Source: Desulfocapsaceae bacterium
GTDB lineage: Bacteria; Desulfobacterota; Desulfobulbia; Desulfobulbales; Desulfocapsaceae
Direction: 5' to 3'
Assembly: GCA_030653035.1 (NCBI GenBank)
Contig: JAUSAB010000036.1
Location: 1-64,000 of the forward strand
Length of the DNA: 64,000 nt
Shown here: positions 44,940 through 54,654 of the stretch, in pieces
Numbering within the stretch: the stretch's first letter is position 1
Layout of the letters: every line of letters begins with the position of its first letter
The notes under the pieces: model-generated
Database searches by the model: none
Told to the model about the DNA's origin: nothing
Seen by the model: the letters and a program-made list of their open reading frames with translations, nothing else
Made by a program: the position numbers and the translations under genes

Positions 44940-45452
44940 TTAATGATGACCGCCCCCCTGCATCTTCTTCATTTTTCTCTTTTCCCGGATCATCTTGGTA
45001 TCGGCATACATGCTTTCGTAGGTGGCCTTCATCGCCTCGTCAAAGGTCGCCAGGGTTCCACTGTTTTCCATGATAAATTTTTCCGCATCCTCTTTCTTCT
45101 CAAAGGCCCATTTGGCCTGTTGGGTCATGACCCCTGACTTGTTGCCACCAACAACCCAAAATGCCTTTTCCGCATCGATGAGCTTTTTGCTGTTGAAATC
45201 TCCCACCTCCAGCGAACTCGGTGTTTTATCGATATTCAAGGAGAGATCAATTGCCAGACAATGAATACTGCAAGTTCCCAGCGTCGTTCCGTCATCATAG
45301 GTCACGAGCATCCTGCTGTGCGCGAATTTAGCCCTGTCCATACCACAGAACTTACAGGATGGCTCTTTTTGCATATCATCCTGAGCCCAAACGGCTCCAG
45401 TCAGGGACAATATAAATGTGACCAACAAAACAGACAAAATTCCCTTTTTCAT
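44940..45452 (-). CDS. nosL: NosL-family Cu(I)-binding protein, copy 2, with Met/His tail
   Basis: A 170-residue NosL-like protein from the ATG at 45452, which has GGAGGG 5 bases upstream; the frame is open further, but those residues do not form a signal. Signal peptide cleavage is near AVWA-Q. The metal motif is SCKFCGMDRAKFAHSR; conserved LVTYDDGTTLGTCSIHC and AFWVVGGNKSGVMT follow. The C-terminal end KMKKMQGGGHH may add ligands. Clearly diverged from copy 1 (CKFCGM versus CPVCGM; extra Cys in CSIHC), so the two probably have separate roles. It follows cusA by 82 bases. Confidence 0.9.
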   Translation of the reverse strand: MKKGILSVLLVTFILSLTGAVWAQDDMQKEPSCKFCGMDRAKFAHSRMLVTYDDGTTLGTCSIHCLAIDLSLNIDKTPSSLEVGDFNSKKLIDAEKAFWVVGGNKSGVMTQQAKWAFEKKEDAEKFIMENSGTLATFDEAMKATYESMYADTKMIREKRKMKKMQGGGHH

Positions 45453-45534
45453 AATACCCTCCATTGAGTTTAAGATAGAGACACATTTTTGTGACCCGTA
45501 AATTGTAAACCGTGAAGCATGAAACATTACCACG

Positions 45535-48500
45535 TTACACTTCTCGCTTCACAGTTTTTTTGACCTCAAAGTGCCATTTCCAGATCTCATAAATAGCTGG
45601 ATATACCAGAAGCTCCAATAAAAAAGAGGTAAAGATACCTCCAATCATGGGCGCGGCGATTCGTTTCATAACATCGGCCCCTGCACCCGTGGACCACATG
45701 ATCGGAAGCAGCCCAAGGAACATCGTGGCCGTGGTCATAAATTTTGGCCGCAGGCGTTTGACCGCCCCTTCGAGAATGGCCTTTCGCAGTTCATCCAGAC
45801 TGCGAAGCCGGCCTTCTTTCCTGGCCTGTTCATAGGCGATATCAAGGTAAAGAAGCATGAAGACACCGGTTCCCGCATCGACACCAAGCAGGGCGATCAG
45901 TCCAACCCATACCCCGATGCTCATGTTATATCCCAGCACAGACAACAGCCACACCGCACCAATGGCGGAAAACGGGACCGCCAGCAAAACGATGCCGGTT
46001 TTGATTATGGAACGGGTATTCAGATACAACAGCAGAAAAACCAGAGACAAGGTCAGGGGCAAAACCACACCCAGGCGTTGCTTGACCCGCTGCATCGCTT
46101 CATACTGACCGCTCCAGGAAACGGTATACCCTGTCGGCAGCTTCACCTGGTCTCTGATCAGACTGCCAGCTTCTTCAATATAGCCGTTCGGATCACGTCC
46201 GGCCATATCCACATAGACATACCCGGTCAGCAAGCCGTTTTCATTGCGAATCATCGACGGGCCAGTGGTTACCTTGATATCGGCAAGCTGGCCTATGGGA
46301 ATCTGCCGCTGCCCTTCCGGGTCTGCAACCAGAACCCGGGCAAGTGAAGGCAGATCCGCCCGGAAATCGCGCTGGTAGCGCACGTTGACTGAATAGCGTT
46401 CCCGACCTTCAACGGTCGTGGTCACGGTTTCTCCGCCGATGGCGTTCTGAACTGCGACCTGGGCCTCGTCCATGCTCAGGCCGAAAAAGGCCAGTTGTTC
46501 ACGATTCCATTCAAAATCGAGAAAATAGCCACTGCCTGTCTTTTCGGCAAAGACGCTACGAGTTCCCTTTACCGTAGGCAGCAAGGCTTCAATCTGAGCG
46601 CCGATCTCCTCAATGACGGTGAGGTCGGATCCGGAAATTTTAAGCCCGACCGGCGTTCGGATGCCGGTTGTCAGCATATCGATCCGCCCCTTGATCGGCA
46701 TGGTCCAGCCATTGGCAAGCCCTGGGAGGGTGAGGGCCTCATTCATCAGGCCGATCAATTTCTCCGTGGAAATACGATCAGGGGCAAAGCGGCGCAAGAT
46801 GACCTTGGCCCACTCCGGCGCCCATGACGAATACCAGGTATCAACAGAGCGCCATTTTGTCTTGGGATGGAGAGTGATCACGGTTTCCATCATCGACAGC
46901 GGCGCAGGATCTGTGGAGGTCTCCGCACGGCCAGCCTTGCCCAGCACCCGATCCACTTCCGGAAACTGACGGATAATCCGGTCCGTTGCCTCCAGCAACC
47001 GCTGTGCTTCGGCAATGGAAACCCCCGGTGTGGTTGACGGCATGTAGAGAATTGCGCCCTCATCAAGCGGGGGCATGAATTCCGACCCCAGGCGGAGAAA
47101 GACCGGAATAGTAGCAAGCACCAGGATAAGTGCCGCAGCGAGCACGATCCCTTTCCGTCGCAGCGTCCACTCGGCAACGGGTTGATAGAATCGAATCAGC
47201 ACGCGGCTGAGCGGATGTTTTTCTTCGGGATGGATGGTTCCCACGACCACGGCGTTTGCCGCCCGGCACAACCACTGCGGCCGGAAGTCATAGCGACGCA
47301 GACGAATGAAAAACAGCCGCAACGCCGGATCCAGGGTAATGACCAGCACTGCGGCAATACCCATAGCAAGGGTCTTGGTGTAGGCAAGCGGTTTGAACAG
47401 ACGGCCTTCCTGGGCCTCAAGGGTCAGCACCGGCAGAAAAGAGACCGCAATCACCAGCATGGCAAAAAAACTGGGACCGGCAACCTGCTTGACGGCAGTA
47501 ACGACAACCGTCCGGTAGTCCTCTTTCCGGCCGTTCTGCTCCCATTCCTCCAGTTTTTTATGGGTCTGCTCAACCACGACGATGGCCGCATCCACCATGA
47601 CACCAATGGCAATGGCAATGCCCCCGAGCGACATGATATTGGCGGTGAGCCCCATCATCCGGAAGGGAATAAACGCCAGCAGGACCGCAATGGGGATGGT
47701 GATCATGGGGATGATGGCGCTGGGAATGTGCCAGAGAAAGAGGAGGATCACCAGCGCGACGGTGACAATAATTTCCACCAGGGTAGATTTCAGGTTATCG
47801 ATGGCCCGAAGGATCAACTCGGAGCGGTCATAGATGGGAACGATCTTGACCCCGGCTGGCAGTCCGGGTTCGATCTCCCGAATTTTGGCCTTGACGCGGT
47901 CAATAATATCAAGGGCGTTTTGCCCCTGCCGCATGACCACGATGCCGGAGACGACTTCACCGGTGCCGTCAAGATCCGTAATCCCCCGGCGCAGATCCGG
48001 GCCCAGAACCACCTGCCCGACGTCCTTGATGCGAATCGGGGCGCCGCTGTCACTGGTCGTGAGCAGAATATTTTCAAAATCGGTAACGGACTTGGCATAC
48101 CCACGCCCCCGGACCATGTACTCAGTCCCGCCAAACTCAATCATCCGGCCGCTCGCCTCGCTGTTGCCGCCCCGAACCGCTTCCACCACCCGACTGAGGG
48201 GAAGATTATAGGCCTGCAACAGGTTCGGATCAACATTTACCTGATACTGCCTGTTGAAACCGCCAATGGGCGCGACCTCAGCAACACCGGCAACCGATTT
48301 CAGATGATAACGCACCATCCAGTCCTGACAGGAGCGAAGATCAGCCAGGCTGTGTTTTCCGGACTCATCGACCAGGGCATACTGAAAAACCCAGCCCAGC
48401 CCCGTGGCATCCGGCCCCAGTTCGGTCTGCACCCCTTGCGGCAACTGCGACAACACGCCGGAAAGATATTCCAGGGTTCTCGATCGTGCCCAGTAGATAT

Positions 48501-48801
48501 CGGTGCCCTCTTCAAAGATGACATAGACATAGGAATACCCGAAATCGGAAAAGCCACGCACCGTTTTCACCCCAGGCGCACCGAGCATCGCAGTCACGAC
48601 GGGATAGGTTACCTGATCTTCGATGATATCCGGGCTTCGATCCCATCGTGAATAGACGATCACCTGGGTGTCGCTGAGATCAGGAATAGCATCAAGGGCA
48701 ACACGGTTCATGGACCACCAGCCGGCGATACAGGCGGCGGCAATCAGGAGAAAGACGATAAACCTATTGTTAACGGAGAGATCAACAATACGGTCAATCA
48801 T
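45535..48801 (-). CDS. cusA: Heavy-metal RND efflux pump, CusA family
   Basis: A 1088-residue inner-membrane HME-RND transporter expelling Cu(I)/Ag(I) with proton antiport. N-terminal IDRIVDLSVNNRFIVFLLIA, the RND motif GVMVDAAIVVVEQTHKKLEEWE in TM4, the periplasmic SEFMPPLDEGAILYMPSTTPG signature and the Met-containing PIKGRIDMLTTGIRTPVG loop, which in E. coli CusA holds one of the copper-binding Met residues, are present. Twelve membrane helices are expected. The start overlaps the cusB stop by 8 bases. The outer-membrane partner cusC is not adjacent; the efflux lipoprotein at 61140-62585 is linked to a MacB-type permease instead. Confidence 0.95.
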   Translation of the reverse strand: MIDRIVDLSVNNRFIVFLLIAAACIAGWWSMNRVALDAIPDLSDTQVIVYSRWDRSPDIIEDQVTYPVVTAMLGAPGVKTVRGFSDFGYSYVYVIFEEGTDIYWARSRTLEYLSGVLSQLPQGVQTELGPDATGLGWVFQYALVDESGKHSLADLRSCQDWMVRYHLKSVAGVAEVAPIGGFNRQYQVNVDPNLLQAYNLPLSRVVEAVRGGNSEASGRMIEFGGTEYMVRGRGYAKSVTDFENILLTTSDSGAPIRIKDVGQVVLGPDLRRGITDLDGTGEVVSGIVVMRQGQNALDIIDRVKAKIREIEPGLPAGVKIVPIYDRSELILRAIDNLKSTLVEIIVTVALVILLFLWHIPSAIIPMITIPIAVLLAFIPFRMMGLTANIMSLGGIAIAIGVMVDAAIVVVEQTHKKLEEWEQNGRKEDYRTVVVTAVKQVAGPSFFAMLVIAVSFLPVLTLEAQEGRLFKPLAYTKTLAMGIAAVLVITLDPALRLFFIRLRRYDFRPQWLCRAANAVVVGTIHPEEKHPLSRVLIRFYQPVAEWTLRRKGIVLAAALILVLATIPVFLRLGSEFMPPLDEGAILYMPSTTPGVSIAEAQRLLEATDRIIRQFPEVDRVLGKAGRAETSTDPAPLSMMETVITLHPKTKWRSVDTWYSSWAPEWAKVILRRFAPDRISTEKLIGLMNEALTLPGLANGWTMPIKGRIDMLTTGIRTPVGLKISGSDLTVIEEIGAQIEALLPTVKGTRSVFAEKTGSGYFLDFEWNREQLAFFGLSMDEAQVAVQNAIGGETVTTTVEGRERYSVNVRYQRDFRADLPSLARVLVADPEGQRQIPIGQLADIKVTTGPSMIRNENGLLTGYVYVDMAGRDPNGYIEEAGSLIRDQVKLPTGYTVSWSGQYEAMQRVKQRLGVVLPLTLSLVFLLLYLNTRSIIKTGIVLLAVPFSAIGAVWLLSVLGYNMSIGVWVGLIALLGVDAGTGVFMLLYLDIAYEQARKEGRLRSLDELRKAILEGAVKRLRPKFMTTATMFLGLLPIMWSTGAGADVMKRIAAPMIGGIFTSFLLELLVYPAIYEIWKWHFEVKKTVKREV

Positions 48802-50557
48802 GCCCGTGCTCTCCCTGATCAGAAGGGCCTGCTTTTGATTTGTCTGGAGCCCCCTTTTCCGCTTCCGGTTTTGTCAAACGTCCAGCCGCAGCCAGTTTCA
48901 TCCGGCTTTCGGAATCAATGAGAAAATTACCGGAAATGACGAATTGTTCTCCGGGAGCAAGCCCTTGAACTATCTCGACACGATCGCCGAACCGCCAGCC
49001 TGTCACCACCTCACGGGGCTCGAAATACCCATCTTTCAGGGCGATAAAAACCACCTTTCTACGCCCGGAATCGAGGACTGCATCTGCCGGAACCGTGACG
49101 GCCGAAGAGAGGGTAACGAGAAACTCGACATCGACAAACATCTCAGGACGAAACAGATAATCAGGATTATCTATCTCCAGACGCACCTTCAGCGTGCGTG
49201 TCTTGGCATCGAACGGCGGCAGGACATCACTCACCTTGGCTTCAATATATTGTTTCTGGCGCGGCAGGGAGATCCTGGCACTCATCCCCGGCTGGATGTA
49301 CTGCGCGTCCGTATTGAAGACATCCGCCACAATCCACACACGGCTCAGATCAGCCACCCGGAAACATTCAGTGCCGCGCTCAACCTTTTGCAGAGGAGAA
49401 ACCCGACGGTCGATCACCAGACCGGTGATTGGAGACCTGACTTCAATAGTTTTCACATACTTTCCGCTTCGTGCCAGCTCCTCAAGCTGGGTTGCACCGA
49501 CACCGAGATTCAACAGTTCCAGTTTGGCCTTGTTGGCATAGAGGATATCGTCTTCACGGATGAAGGCAGTATCTGTATTGTCAGCAGGGGGTTCGTCTTC
49601 CTCGTGCATCATATGATCGCTCATAGCCTGCAGGGATACAGAAGAATTTGCGACGGGAGGGACAATGTCAGACGGAGACTTTTCGGGCTGAAGGATTTCA
49701 GGCTGAGAAGATGCTTCCGGGGAAACCCTGGATTGCATGGCTGAAAACGGCATTCCCAGGGATGACTTGGCTGCTGGTTGTGACTGCTCGGGTTGAGGGG
49801 CGGGGGCGGACGGCAATACCTCTGGAGATAAGTCCGTCTGCTGCGGAACGGCAGGAGACGCTTTCTCAACCTTCATGCCTTGAGATGACATTTCCGGGGG
49901 TAACGTGGCATCTGACGGTGACATTACTGCCTGTGGAAATCTGGACGATTGCGCCAGAGGTTGCCTGGCTCCGGAAAAATTTGTTGCCGGCAGCCGCCTT
50001 CGCCCCGTATTGGCAAGCTCAGTCAGATATCGCTGTTGCCAGGAAAAAAAATCATAGCTATAGATATTGATCAGAGCCATGAGCTGGTCTTTTTGGATCA
50101 GGCTGCCGATAGTGGCCTGCGGGATATAGGACATCCAGCCATCGGCGGCAGAGACCAGCGAATATATCCGATTTTCATCCGCTGCTATACGACCCAATGC
50201 CCGAATTTCATGTGTCTCCGACACGCTCTCTGCTGTCCCAACCTGCACACCGATGATCTGCTGTTTCCGAGGTGTTATTTTCACGGTACCAGGCAGCATC
50301 GTTCTTCCGGCACCTGTGACTTCCCCTACGCCCGATTCCGTGTCGCCGTAAACAGGTTCCATAGGCATGCCGCACGGCGCAATCCCGGGTTTATCGGATA
50401 CATTTGCCGGATTCATGGGATCGACATAGTGAAGAATCGGACGTTCTCCACCAGCATTATGATTTTCCCCGGTCCAGCGCTGACTGTACCAGGTGCCTCC
50501 CCGGAAAGAGGCAAACAGAAGAACGAGGAAGAACAAGGCAAACAGAGTTTTTTTCAT
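48794..50557 (-). CDS. cusB: CusB-family membrane fusion protein with long Pro/Gln/Met-rich insertion
   Basis: A 587-residue periplasmic adaptor from the ATG at 50557 (the frame opens at a TTG 14 codons earlier). Signal anchor KKTLFALFFLVLLFA, then a heavy-metal-binding-domain-like segment (HYVDPMNPANVSDKPGIAPCGMPMEPVYGD, close to the YHS/HMBD CGM type), a barrel-sandwich hybrid domain, and the typical VRSPITGLVIDRRVSPLQKV and ADLSRVWIVADVFN strands. Residues about 186-329 are a low-complexity Pro/Ser/Gln stretch with eight Met and the motif DHMMHEEDE, replacing the usual short alpha-hairpin region of CusB. It delivers metal to CusA and bridges to an outer-membrane channel. Confidence 0.9.
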   Translation of the reverse strand: MKKTLFALFFLVLLFASFRGGTWYSQRWTGENHNAGGERPILHYVDPMNPANVSDKPGIAPCGMPMEPVYGDTESGVGEVTGAGRTMLPGTVKITPRKQQIIGVQVGTAESVSETHEIRALGRIAADENRIYSLVSAADGWMSYIPQATIGSLIQKDQLMALINIYSYDFFSWQQRYLTELANTGRRRLPATNFSGARQPLAQSSRFPQAVMSPSDATLPPEMSSQGMKVEKASPAVPQQTDLSPEVLPSAPAPQPEQSQPAAKSSLGMPFSAMQSRVSPEASSQPEILQPEKSPSDIVPPVANSSVSLQAMSDHMMHEEDEPPADNTDTAFIREDDILYANKAKLELLNLGVGATQLEELARSGKYVKTIEVRSPITGLVIDRRVSPLQKVERGTECFRVADLSRVWIVADVFNTDAQYIQPGMSARISLPRQKQYIEAKVSDVLPPFDAKTRTLKVRLEIDNPDYLFRPEMFVDVEFLVTLSSAVTVPADAVLDSGRRKVVFIALKDGYFEPREVVTGWRFGDRVEIVQGLAPGEQFVISGNFLIDSESRMKLAAAGRLTKPEAEKGAPDKSKAGPSDQGEHGHD

Positions 50558-50696
50558 GGTATCGACAAACCTGCTTTCCGTCAGAATCGACGATATCAAG
50601 ATCCTAAGCCGTCGTAATAAAATAACCGGAATTCACAAAATCTCATCGGTCCTCTCCTGCAAAAACGGACGAGACCGGACATACTCACGGCACCAA

Positions 50697-51536
50697 TTAC
50701 TTTTGCCCTAAAAGTTCACTGAAATCACACTGGGTGGGAAAGCTGTGCGCTGCATCAGGGAACGAACCCTGACGGACTTCCTCAGCATAGCGAGTCACAT
50801 TTTCTTTGATCAGAGGAGAGAGGCTGGTGTAGGTCTTGACAAAACTGGGGATAAATTTTTCAAACATCCCCAGAAGGTCATGGGTGACCAGCACCTGGCC
50901 GTCACAATGGACACCGGCACCAATGCCGATGGTGGGAATAGAAAGGGTTTCCGTTATAATTCTGGCCAGTTGATCAGGGATACACTCCAGCACCAGACCA
51001 AAGGCCCCGGCCTGCTGCAATCCCTTTGCCGCCTCGACCATCTTTCGGGCCGACTCCAGATCCTTGCCCTGCACCTTGTAGCCGCCAAGCTGGGTGGCTG
51101 TTTGCGGCGTCAACCCGATATGGCCCATCACCGAAATCCCGGCCGCGACCATGGCGGCCACCGTCGCGCACACCTCCAGCCCCCCTTCCAGTTTCACCGC
51201 ATCACAGCGAGCCTCTTTCAAAAACCTGCCGCCATTGATAATGGCATCACGCGAACTGCTCTGATACGAGCCAAAGGGCATATCGCCAATGACAAAGGCA
51301 CCGGGCGCCCCCCGCCTGACTGCGGCCGCATGGTGAATCATCTCATCCATGGTCACCGGCACCGTGGAATCATAACCAAGCACCACCATGCCGAGCGAAT
51401 CCCCCACCAGCAGGGCATCCACCCCGCAACCGGCAAGCAGGGCGGCCATGGCGGCATCATAGGCAGTCAGTATGGCGATCTTCTCACCTGTTTTTTTCAG
51501 GGCAATAAAATCAGCGACGGTTTTTCTTTTGGCCAT
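50697..51536 (-). CDS. panB: 3-methyl-2-oxobutanoate hydroxymethyltransferase
   Basis: A 279-residue PanB, which transfers a hydroxymethyl group from methylene-THF to ketoisovalerate in pantothenate/CoA synthesis. Recognisable TAYDAAMAALLAGCGVDALLVGDSLGMV (Mg and substrate site), GDMPFGSYQ, VKLEGG, and GIGAGVHCDGQVLV. The start is 3 bases after the ruvB stop, so it is likely cotranscribed with the ruv genes. Confidence 0.94.
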   Translation of the reverse strand: MAKRKTVADFIALKKTGEKIAILTAYDAAMAALLAGCGVDALLVGDSLGMVVLGYDSTVPVTMDEMIHHAAAVRRGAPGAFVIGDMPFGSYQSSSRDAIINGGRFLKEARCDAVKLEGGLEVCATVAAMVAAGISVMGHIGLTPQTATQLGGYKVQGKDLESARKMVEAAKGLQQAGAFGLVLECIPDQLARIITETLSIPTIGIGAGVHCDGQVLVTHDLLGMFEKFIPSFVKTYTSLSPLIKENVTRYAEEVRQGSFPDAAHSFPTQCDFSELLGQK

Positions 51537-51539
51537 GGA

Positions 51540-52601
51540 TTATTCTCCAATATCAAAGAGTGAAGGCTGACAGATGTTCTGTTTGGGGATTTTCCGGTTA
51601 AAATGCTGATAGGCCTTGATCGTGGCGACCCGCCCACGGGAAGTTCTGGCCAGAAATCCGGACTGGATCAAAAAGGGTTCATACACATCTTCGAGGGTGC
51701 TTTTCTCTTCACACACCACGATAGCCAAGGTCTCCAGGCCAATAGGGCCGCCCTGAAAGGTATCAATGATGGCCAGGATAATCCGCCGATCCATCTCATC
51801 AAGGCCAAAGCCATCGACATTCAACAGATTCAGGGCCGCATCGGCAACTCCGGCATCAATGACCGGGTGATTGCCGACCTCGGCAAAATCCCGCACCCGC
51901 CGCAGCAGCCGATTGGCGATTCTGGGGGTGCCACGGGACCTACGGCCAAGTTCAAGGGCGCCGCTGGCATCAATCCGCATCCCGAGGATCAGGGCCGAAC
52001 GCTGGACAATGGTGACCAGCTCCTCTGGGGCGTACAATTCCAGGCGGAGAATGACCCCAAAACGATCACGAAGCGGCGGAGTGAGCAGGCCGGTACGGGT
52101 GGTGGCCCCCACCAGGGTAAAGCGGGGCAGATCCATGCGCACCGAGCGGGCACCGGGCCCCTGGCCAATAATCAGATCAAGCTGAAAATCCTCCATGGCC
52201 GGATAAAGGATCTCTTCCACCGCATGATTCAGACGATGGATCTCATCGATAAAGAGAATATCCCCTTCCTGGAGACTGGTGAGGATGGCGGCAAGATCCC
52301 CCTGCCGCTCAATGACCGGACCGGAGGTCACCTTGATCCCGGCATCCATCTCATTGGCAATAATATGAGAGAGGGTAGTCTTGCCAAGACCGGGAAAACC
52401 GTGAAACAGAACATGGTCAAGGGGCTCGCCGCGCCCTTTGGCCGCGCGGATAAAGATATCCAAACTCTTGCGCAGCGCTTCCTGCCCGATATAGTCCACC
52501 AGCCTTTTAGGCCGCAGATCATACTCAGACAAGGGCTCACGACTAACCGCCCTCGGGGTGACCAGCCGCTCATCGACACCTATTTCTTCCTCGATATTCA
52601 T
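51540..52601 (-). CDS. ruvB: Holliday junction branch migration helicase RuvB
   Basis: A 353-residue AAA+ motor that drives branch migration with RuvA. Walker [10 protein letters not shown], Walker [12 protein letters not shown], sensor GATTRTGLL, arginine finger PLRDRFG, and the C-terminal winged helix ([21 protein letters not shown]) are all present. The ATG overlaps the ruvA stop (ATGA), so subunits are translated in a coupled way. Confidence 0.96.
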   Translation of the reverse strand: MNIEEEIGVDERLVTPRAVSREPLSEYDLRPKRLVDYIGQEALRKSLDIFIRAAKGRGEPLDHVLFHGFPGLGKTTLSHIIANEMDAGIKVTSGPVIERQGDLAAILTSLQEGDILFIDEIHRLNHAVEEILYPAMEDFQLDLIIGQGPGARSVRMDLPRFTLVGATTRTGLLTPPLRDRFGVILRLELYAPEELVTIVQRSALILGMRIDASGALELGRRSRGTPRIANRLLRRVRDFAEVGNHPVIDAGVADAALNLLNVDGFGLDEMDRRIILAIIDTFQGGPIGLETLAIVVCEEKSTLEDVYEPFLIQSGFLARTSRGRVATIKAYQHFNRKIPKQNICQPSLFDIGE

Positions 52602-53230
52602 GCCAGTGTCCGCAAGGTTTCCCGAATAAGTTCTTCAACCGGCATGGCGGCAAAAGAGGCGTCCCCTACCCGCTTCTTCACCGTAGTCAGGGCCTGCCGG
52701 GCCACAGGATCAGGGTAGCCGAGATTTACCAGCACCGACAGGGTATCAGCAACAGCGCCACCTGGGGCCAAAGATTGAACTGCTGTTTTCCCTGTTGTCG
52801 CTTCACGCCCATCAGTCGTGCCCTGAAGATGCCCCACCTTGTCCTTCAACTCCACACAAAGCCGCTCGGCCGTCCGCTTCCCCACCCCCTGCAGGGTGGT
52901 CAAACGACTGATATCTTCACGGACGATCGCCTGACACAACTCGTTCACCCGCATCCCTGACAGAATGGCAAGTCCCAGCTTGGGGCCAATACCAGAGACC
53001 GTCTTGAGAATAAGAAACAACTCTTTCTCATCCACCTCCAGAAAACCATAGAGAATAATGGCATCCTCCCGAACATGGGTATGGATATGAAGAAAGACCT
53101 GACTGTTTTTTTCAGGCAGACGGGCCACCCCGTCCGTGGAGAGAAAGACCTCATATCCCACCCCGCCCACATCAATCACGGCCCGGTCCGGACCTGTCAT
53201 CAACACATTTCCTGTCAGTGTGGCAATCAT
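52598..53230 (-). CDS. ruvA: Holliday junction DNA-binding protein RuvA
   Basis: A 210-residue RuvA. N-terminal OB domain ([22 protein letters not shown]), central tandem helix-hairpin-helix ([16 protein letters not shown] and [22 protein letters not shown]), and C-terminal domain that contacts RuvB (ALVNLGYPD.. ALTTVKK). Slightly longer linker than in E. coli. Upstream 30-64 bases contain a heptad-periodic spacer, and no purine-rich ribosome-binding site is clear before the ATG. Confidence 0.95.
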   Translation of the reverse strand: MIATLTGNVLMTGPDRAVIDVGGVGYEVFLSTDGVARLPEKNSQVFLHIHTHVREDAIILYGFLEVDEKELFLILKTVSGIGPKLGLAILSGMRVNELCQAIVREDISRLTTLQGVGKRTAERLCVELKDKVGHLQGTTDGREATTGKTAVQSLAPGGAVADTLSVLVNLGYPDPVARQALTTVKKRVGDASFAAMPVEELIRETLRTLA

Positions 53231-53259
53231 GATTTATAGGGAAGAAGAAAGAAGGAAGA

Positions 53260-53294
53260 CTAAAGGCTGAAAGATGAAGGCTGAAGACTGAAGT
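53260..53294 (-). repeat. Heptad-periodic spacer upstream of ruvA
   Basis: Five consecutive 7-base units on the plus strand: CTAAAGG, CTGAAAG, ATGAAGG, CTGAAGA, CTGAAGT. The same unit type appears in the ruvC and yebC spacers. Confidence 0.75.
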
Positions 53295-53360
53295 TTTATA
53301 TAATCACGCATTGTTTACCCCAAATAACCTTTAACTGCCGATACACCTGATCAGTTTTGC

Positions 53361-53828
53361 TTACAGATGATGGGCATGGCAGATGGCAACCGCCAGGGCG
53401 TCTGCGGCATCGGAGCTGGGCAGAGAGGAAAGCCCCAGCAGCACCCGAACCATATGCTGCACCTGCCCCTTTTCCGCCTGACCATACCCTACCACCGACC
53501 GTTTCACTTTTTTGGCGCTGTAGTCATGGACCCCCAGGCCATTCTGCATAACCGCCACCACCGCCGCCCCTCTGGCCTGGCCAAGCTTCAAAGCGGAACT
53601 GGCATTGCTGGCCATAAACACATCCTCCACCGCCGCAACTTCAGGGCTGTGAAGCTGGATCACCTCATTGACTCCATCAAAGATCTCATTGAGACGATGG
53701 GCAAAGGGAAATTGCCGCGTCGTTTTCACTACCCCGCAGGCAACAAAACGGATCCTGCCGGAAACAACCTCGATAACGCCATACCCGGTAATCCGGGAAC
53801 CGGGATCAATGCCAAGGATACGGGTCAT
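53361..53828 (-). CDS. ruvC: Holliday junction resolvase RuvC
   Basis: A 155-residue endonuclease cutting Holliday junctions. First catalytic Asp in ILGIDPGSRITGYG, Glu in VAAVEDVFMASN, Asp residues in SSDAADALAVAICHAH; the DNA-binding VKRSVVGYGQAEKGQV segment is conserved. Gene order yebC-ruvC-ruvA-ruvB is a common proteobacterial arrangement. Sequence directly before the ATG is pyrimidine-rich heptads on the coding strand, so no Shine-Dalgarno is visible. Confidence 0.95.
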   Translation of the reverse strand: MTRILGIDPGSRITGYGVIEVVSGRIRFVACGVVKTTRQFPFAHRLNEIFDGVNEVIQLHSPEVAAVEDVFMASNASSALKLGQARGAAVVAVMQNGLGVHDYSAKKVKRSVVGYGQAEKGQVQHMVRVLLGLSSLPSSDAADALAVAICHAHHL

Positions 53829-53834
53829 AAAAAA

Positions 53835-53869
53835 GGCTGAAGGCTGAGGACTGAAGACTGAAGGCTTTC
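53835..53869 (-). repeat. Heptad-periodic spacer upstream of ruvC
   Basis: Plus-strand units GGCTGAA, GGCTGAG, GACTGAA, GACTGAA, then GGCTTTC, beginning 7 bases before the ruvC ATG; the last part also forms a small AGGCTTTCAGCCT hairpin. Confidence 0.8.
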
Positions 53870-53886
53870 AGCCTGGCCACCGGCGC

Positions 53887-54636
53887 CTACGACAACTTCT
53901 CCATCAGTTCGTTGTCAATATCAAAGTTGGCATGCACCTTCTGCACGTCATCATGATCCTCCAGGCTTTCCAGTAATTTGAGCAGGGATATGGCGATCTT
54001 CTCGTCGGTCACCTCAACGCTGTTCTGGGGAATCATGGTAATGGCGGCCTCAATGAACCGGACCTTGCTGGCCTCCAGGGCATCGTGCACCGCGTCAAAG
54101 ACATCCGGAGCCGTGATCACCTGAAACTCGTCATCTTCCTCCACCACATCCTCAGCCCCGGCCTCAAGGGCCATGTCCATCAACTGCTCTTCCGTAAGCC
54201 CAGCTTTTTCTACCTGCAGCAGCCCTTTCTTGTCAAACATCCAGGCGACACAGCCAGCCGCGCCCAGATTTCCGTTATTCTTGGCAAAGAAATGGCGCAC
54301 ATCGGCAACGGTCCGGTTCCGGTTATCAGTCATGCACTCAACAAGCACGGCCACTCCGCCCGGCCCATAACCCTCATAGAGGATCTCGTCGTAAATAGCC
54401 CCTTCCAGCTCACCAGTTCCCTTCTTGATGGCCCTGGTAATGTTGTCTTTCGGCATATTCTCTGTTTTGGCAGAGGCAATGGCAGAGCGCAGCCGAGGAT
54501 TGCCATCAGGGTCACCGCCGCCCATTCGGGCCGCCACGGTGATCTCTTTAATCAACCGGGTAAAGATCTTGCCCCGCTTGGCATCGGTTGCGCCTTTCTT
54601 GTGTTTGATTGTTGACCACTTAGAATGTCCTGACAT
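53887..54636 (-). CDS. yebC: YebC/PmpR-family transcription/translation factor
   Basis: A 249-residue YebC family protein. [28 protein letters not shown] at the N-terminus and [41 protein letters not shown] are diagnostic. Family members act as regulators or relieve ribosome stalling at proline runs (as shown for YebC2/TACO1). Located upstream of ruvCAB as in many bacteria. AGGAAC 7 bases before the ATG serves as ribosome-binding site. Confidence 0.94.
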   Translation of the reverse strand: MSGHSKWSTIKHKKGATDAKRGKIFTRLIKEITVAARMGGGDPDGNPRLRSAIASAKTENMPKDNITRAIKKGTGELEGAIYDEILYEGYGPGGVAVLVECMTDNRNRTVADVRHFFAKNNGNLGAAGCVAWMFDKKGLLQVEKAGLTEEQLMDMALEAGAEDVVEEDDEFQVITAPDVFDAVHDALEASKVRFIEAAITMIPQNSVEVTDEKIAISLLKLLESLEDHDDVQKVHANFDIDNELMEKLS

Positions 54637-54654
54637 AATATGTTCCTGAAAAAA

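Noticed and set aside
47182-48651. 489-codon open frame opposite cusA
   Set aside because: Mirror of conserved RND sequence, with a low-complexity His/Asp/Asn-rich product and no ribosome-binding site.
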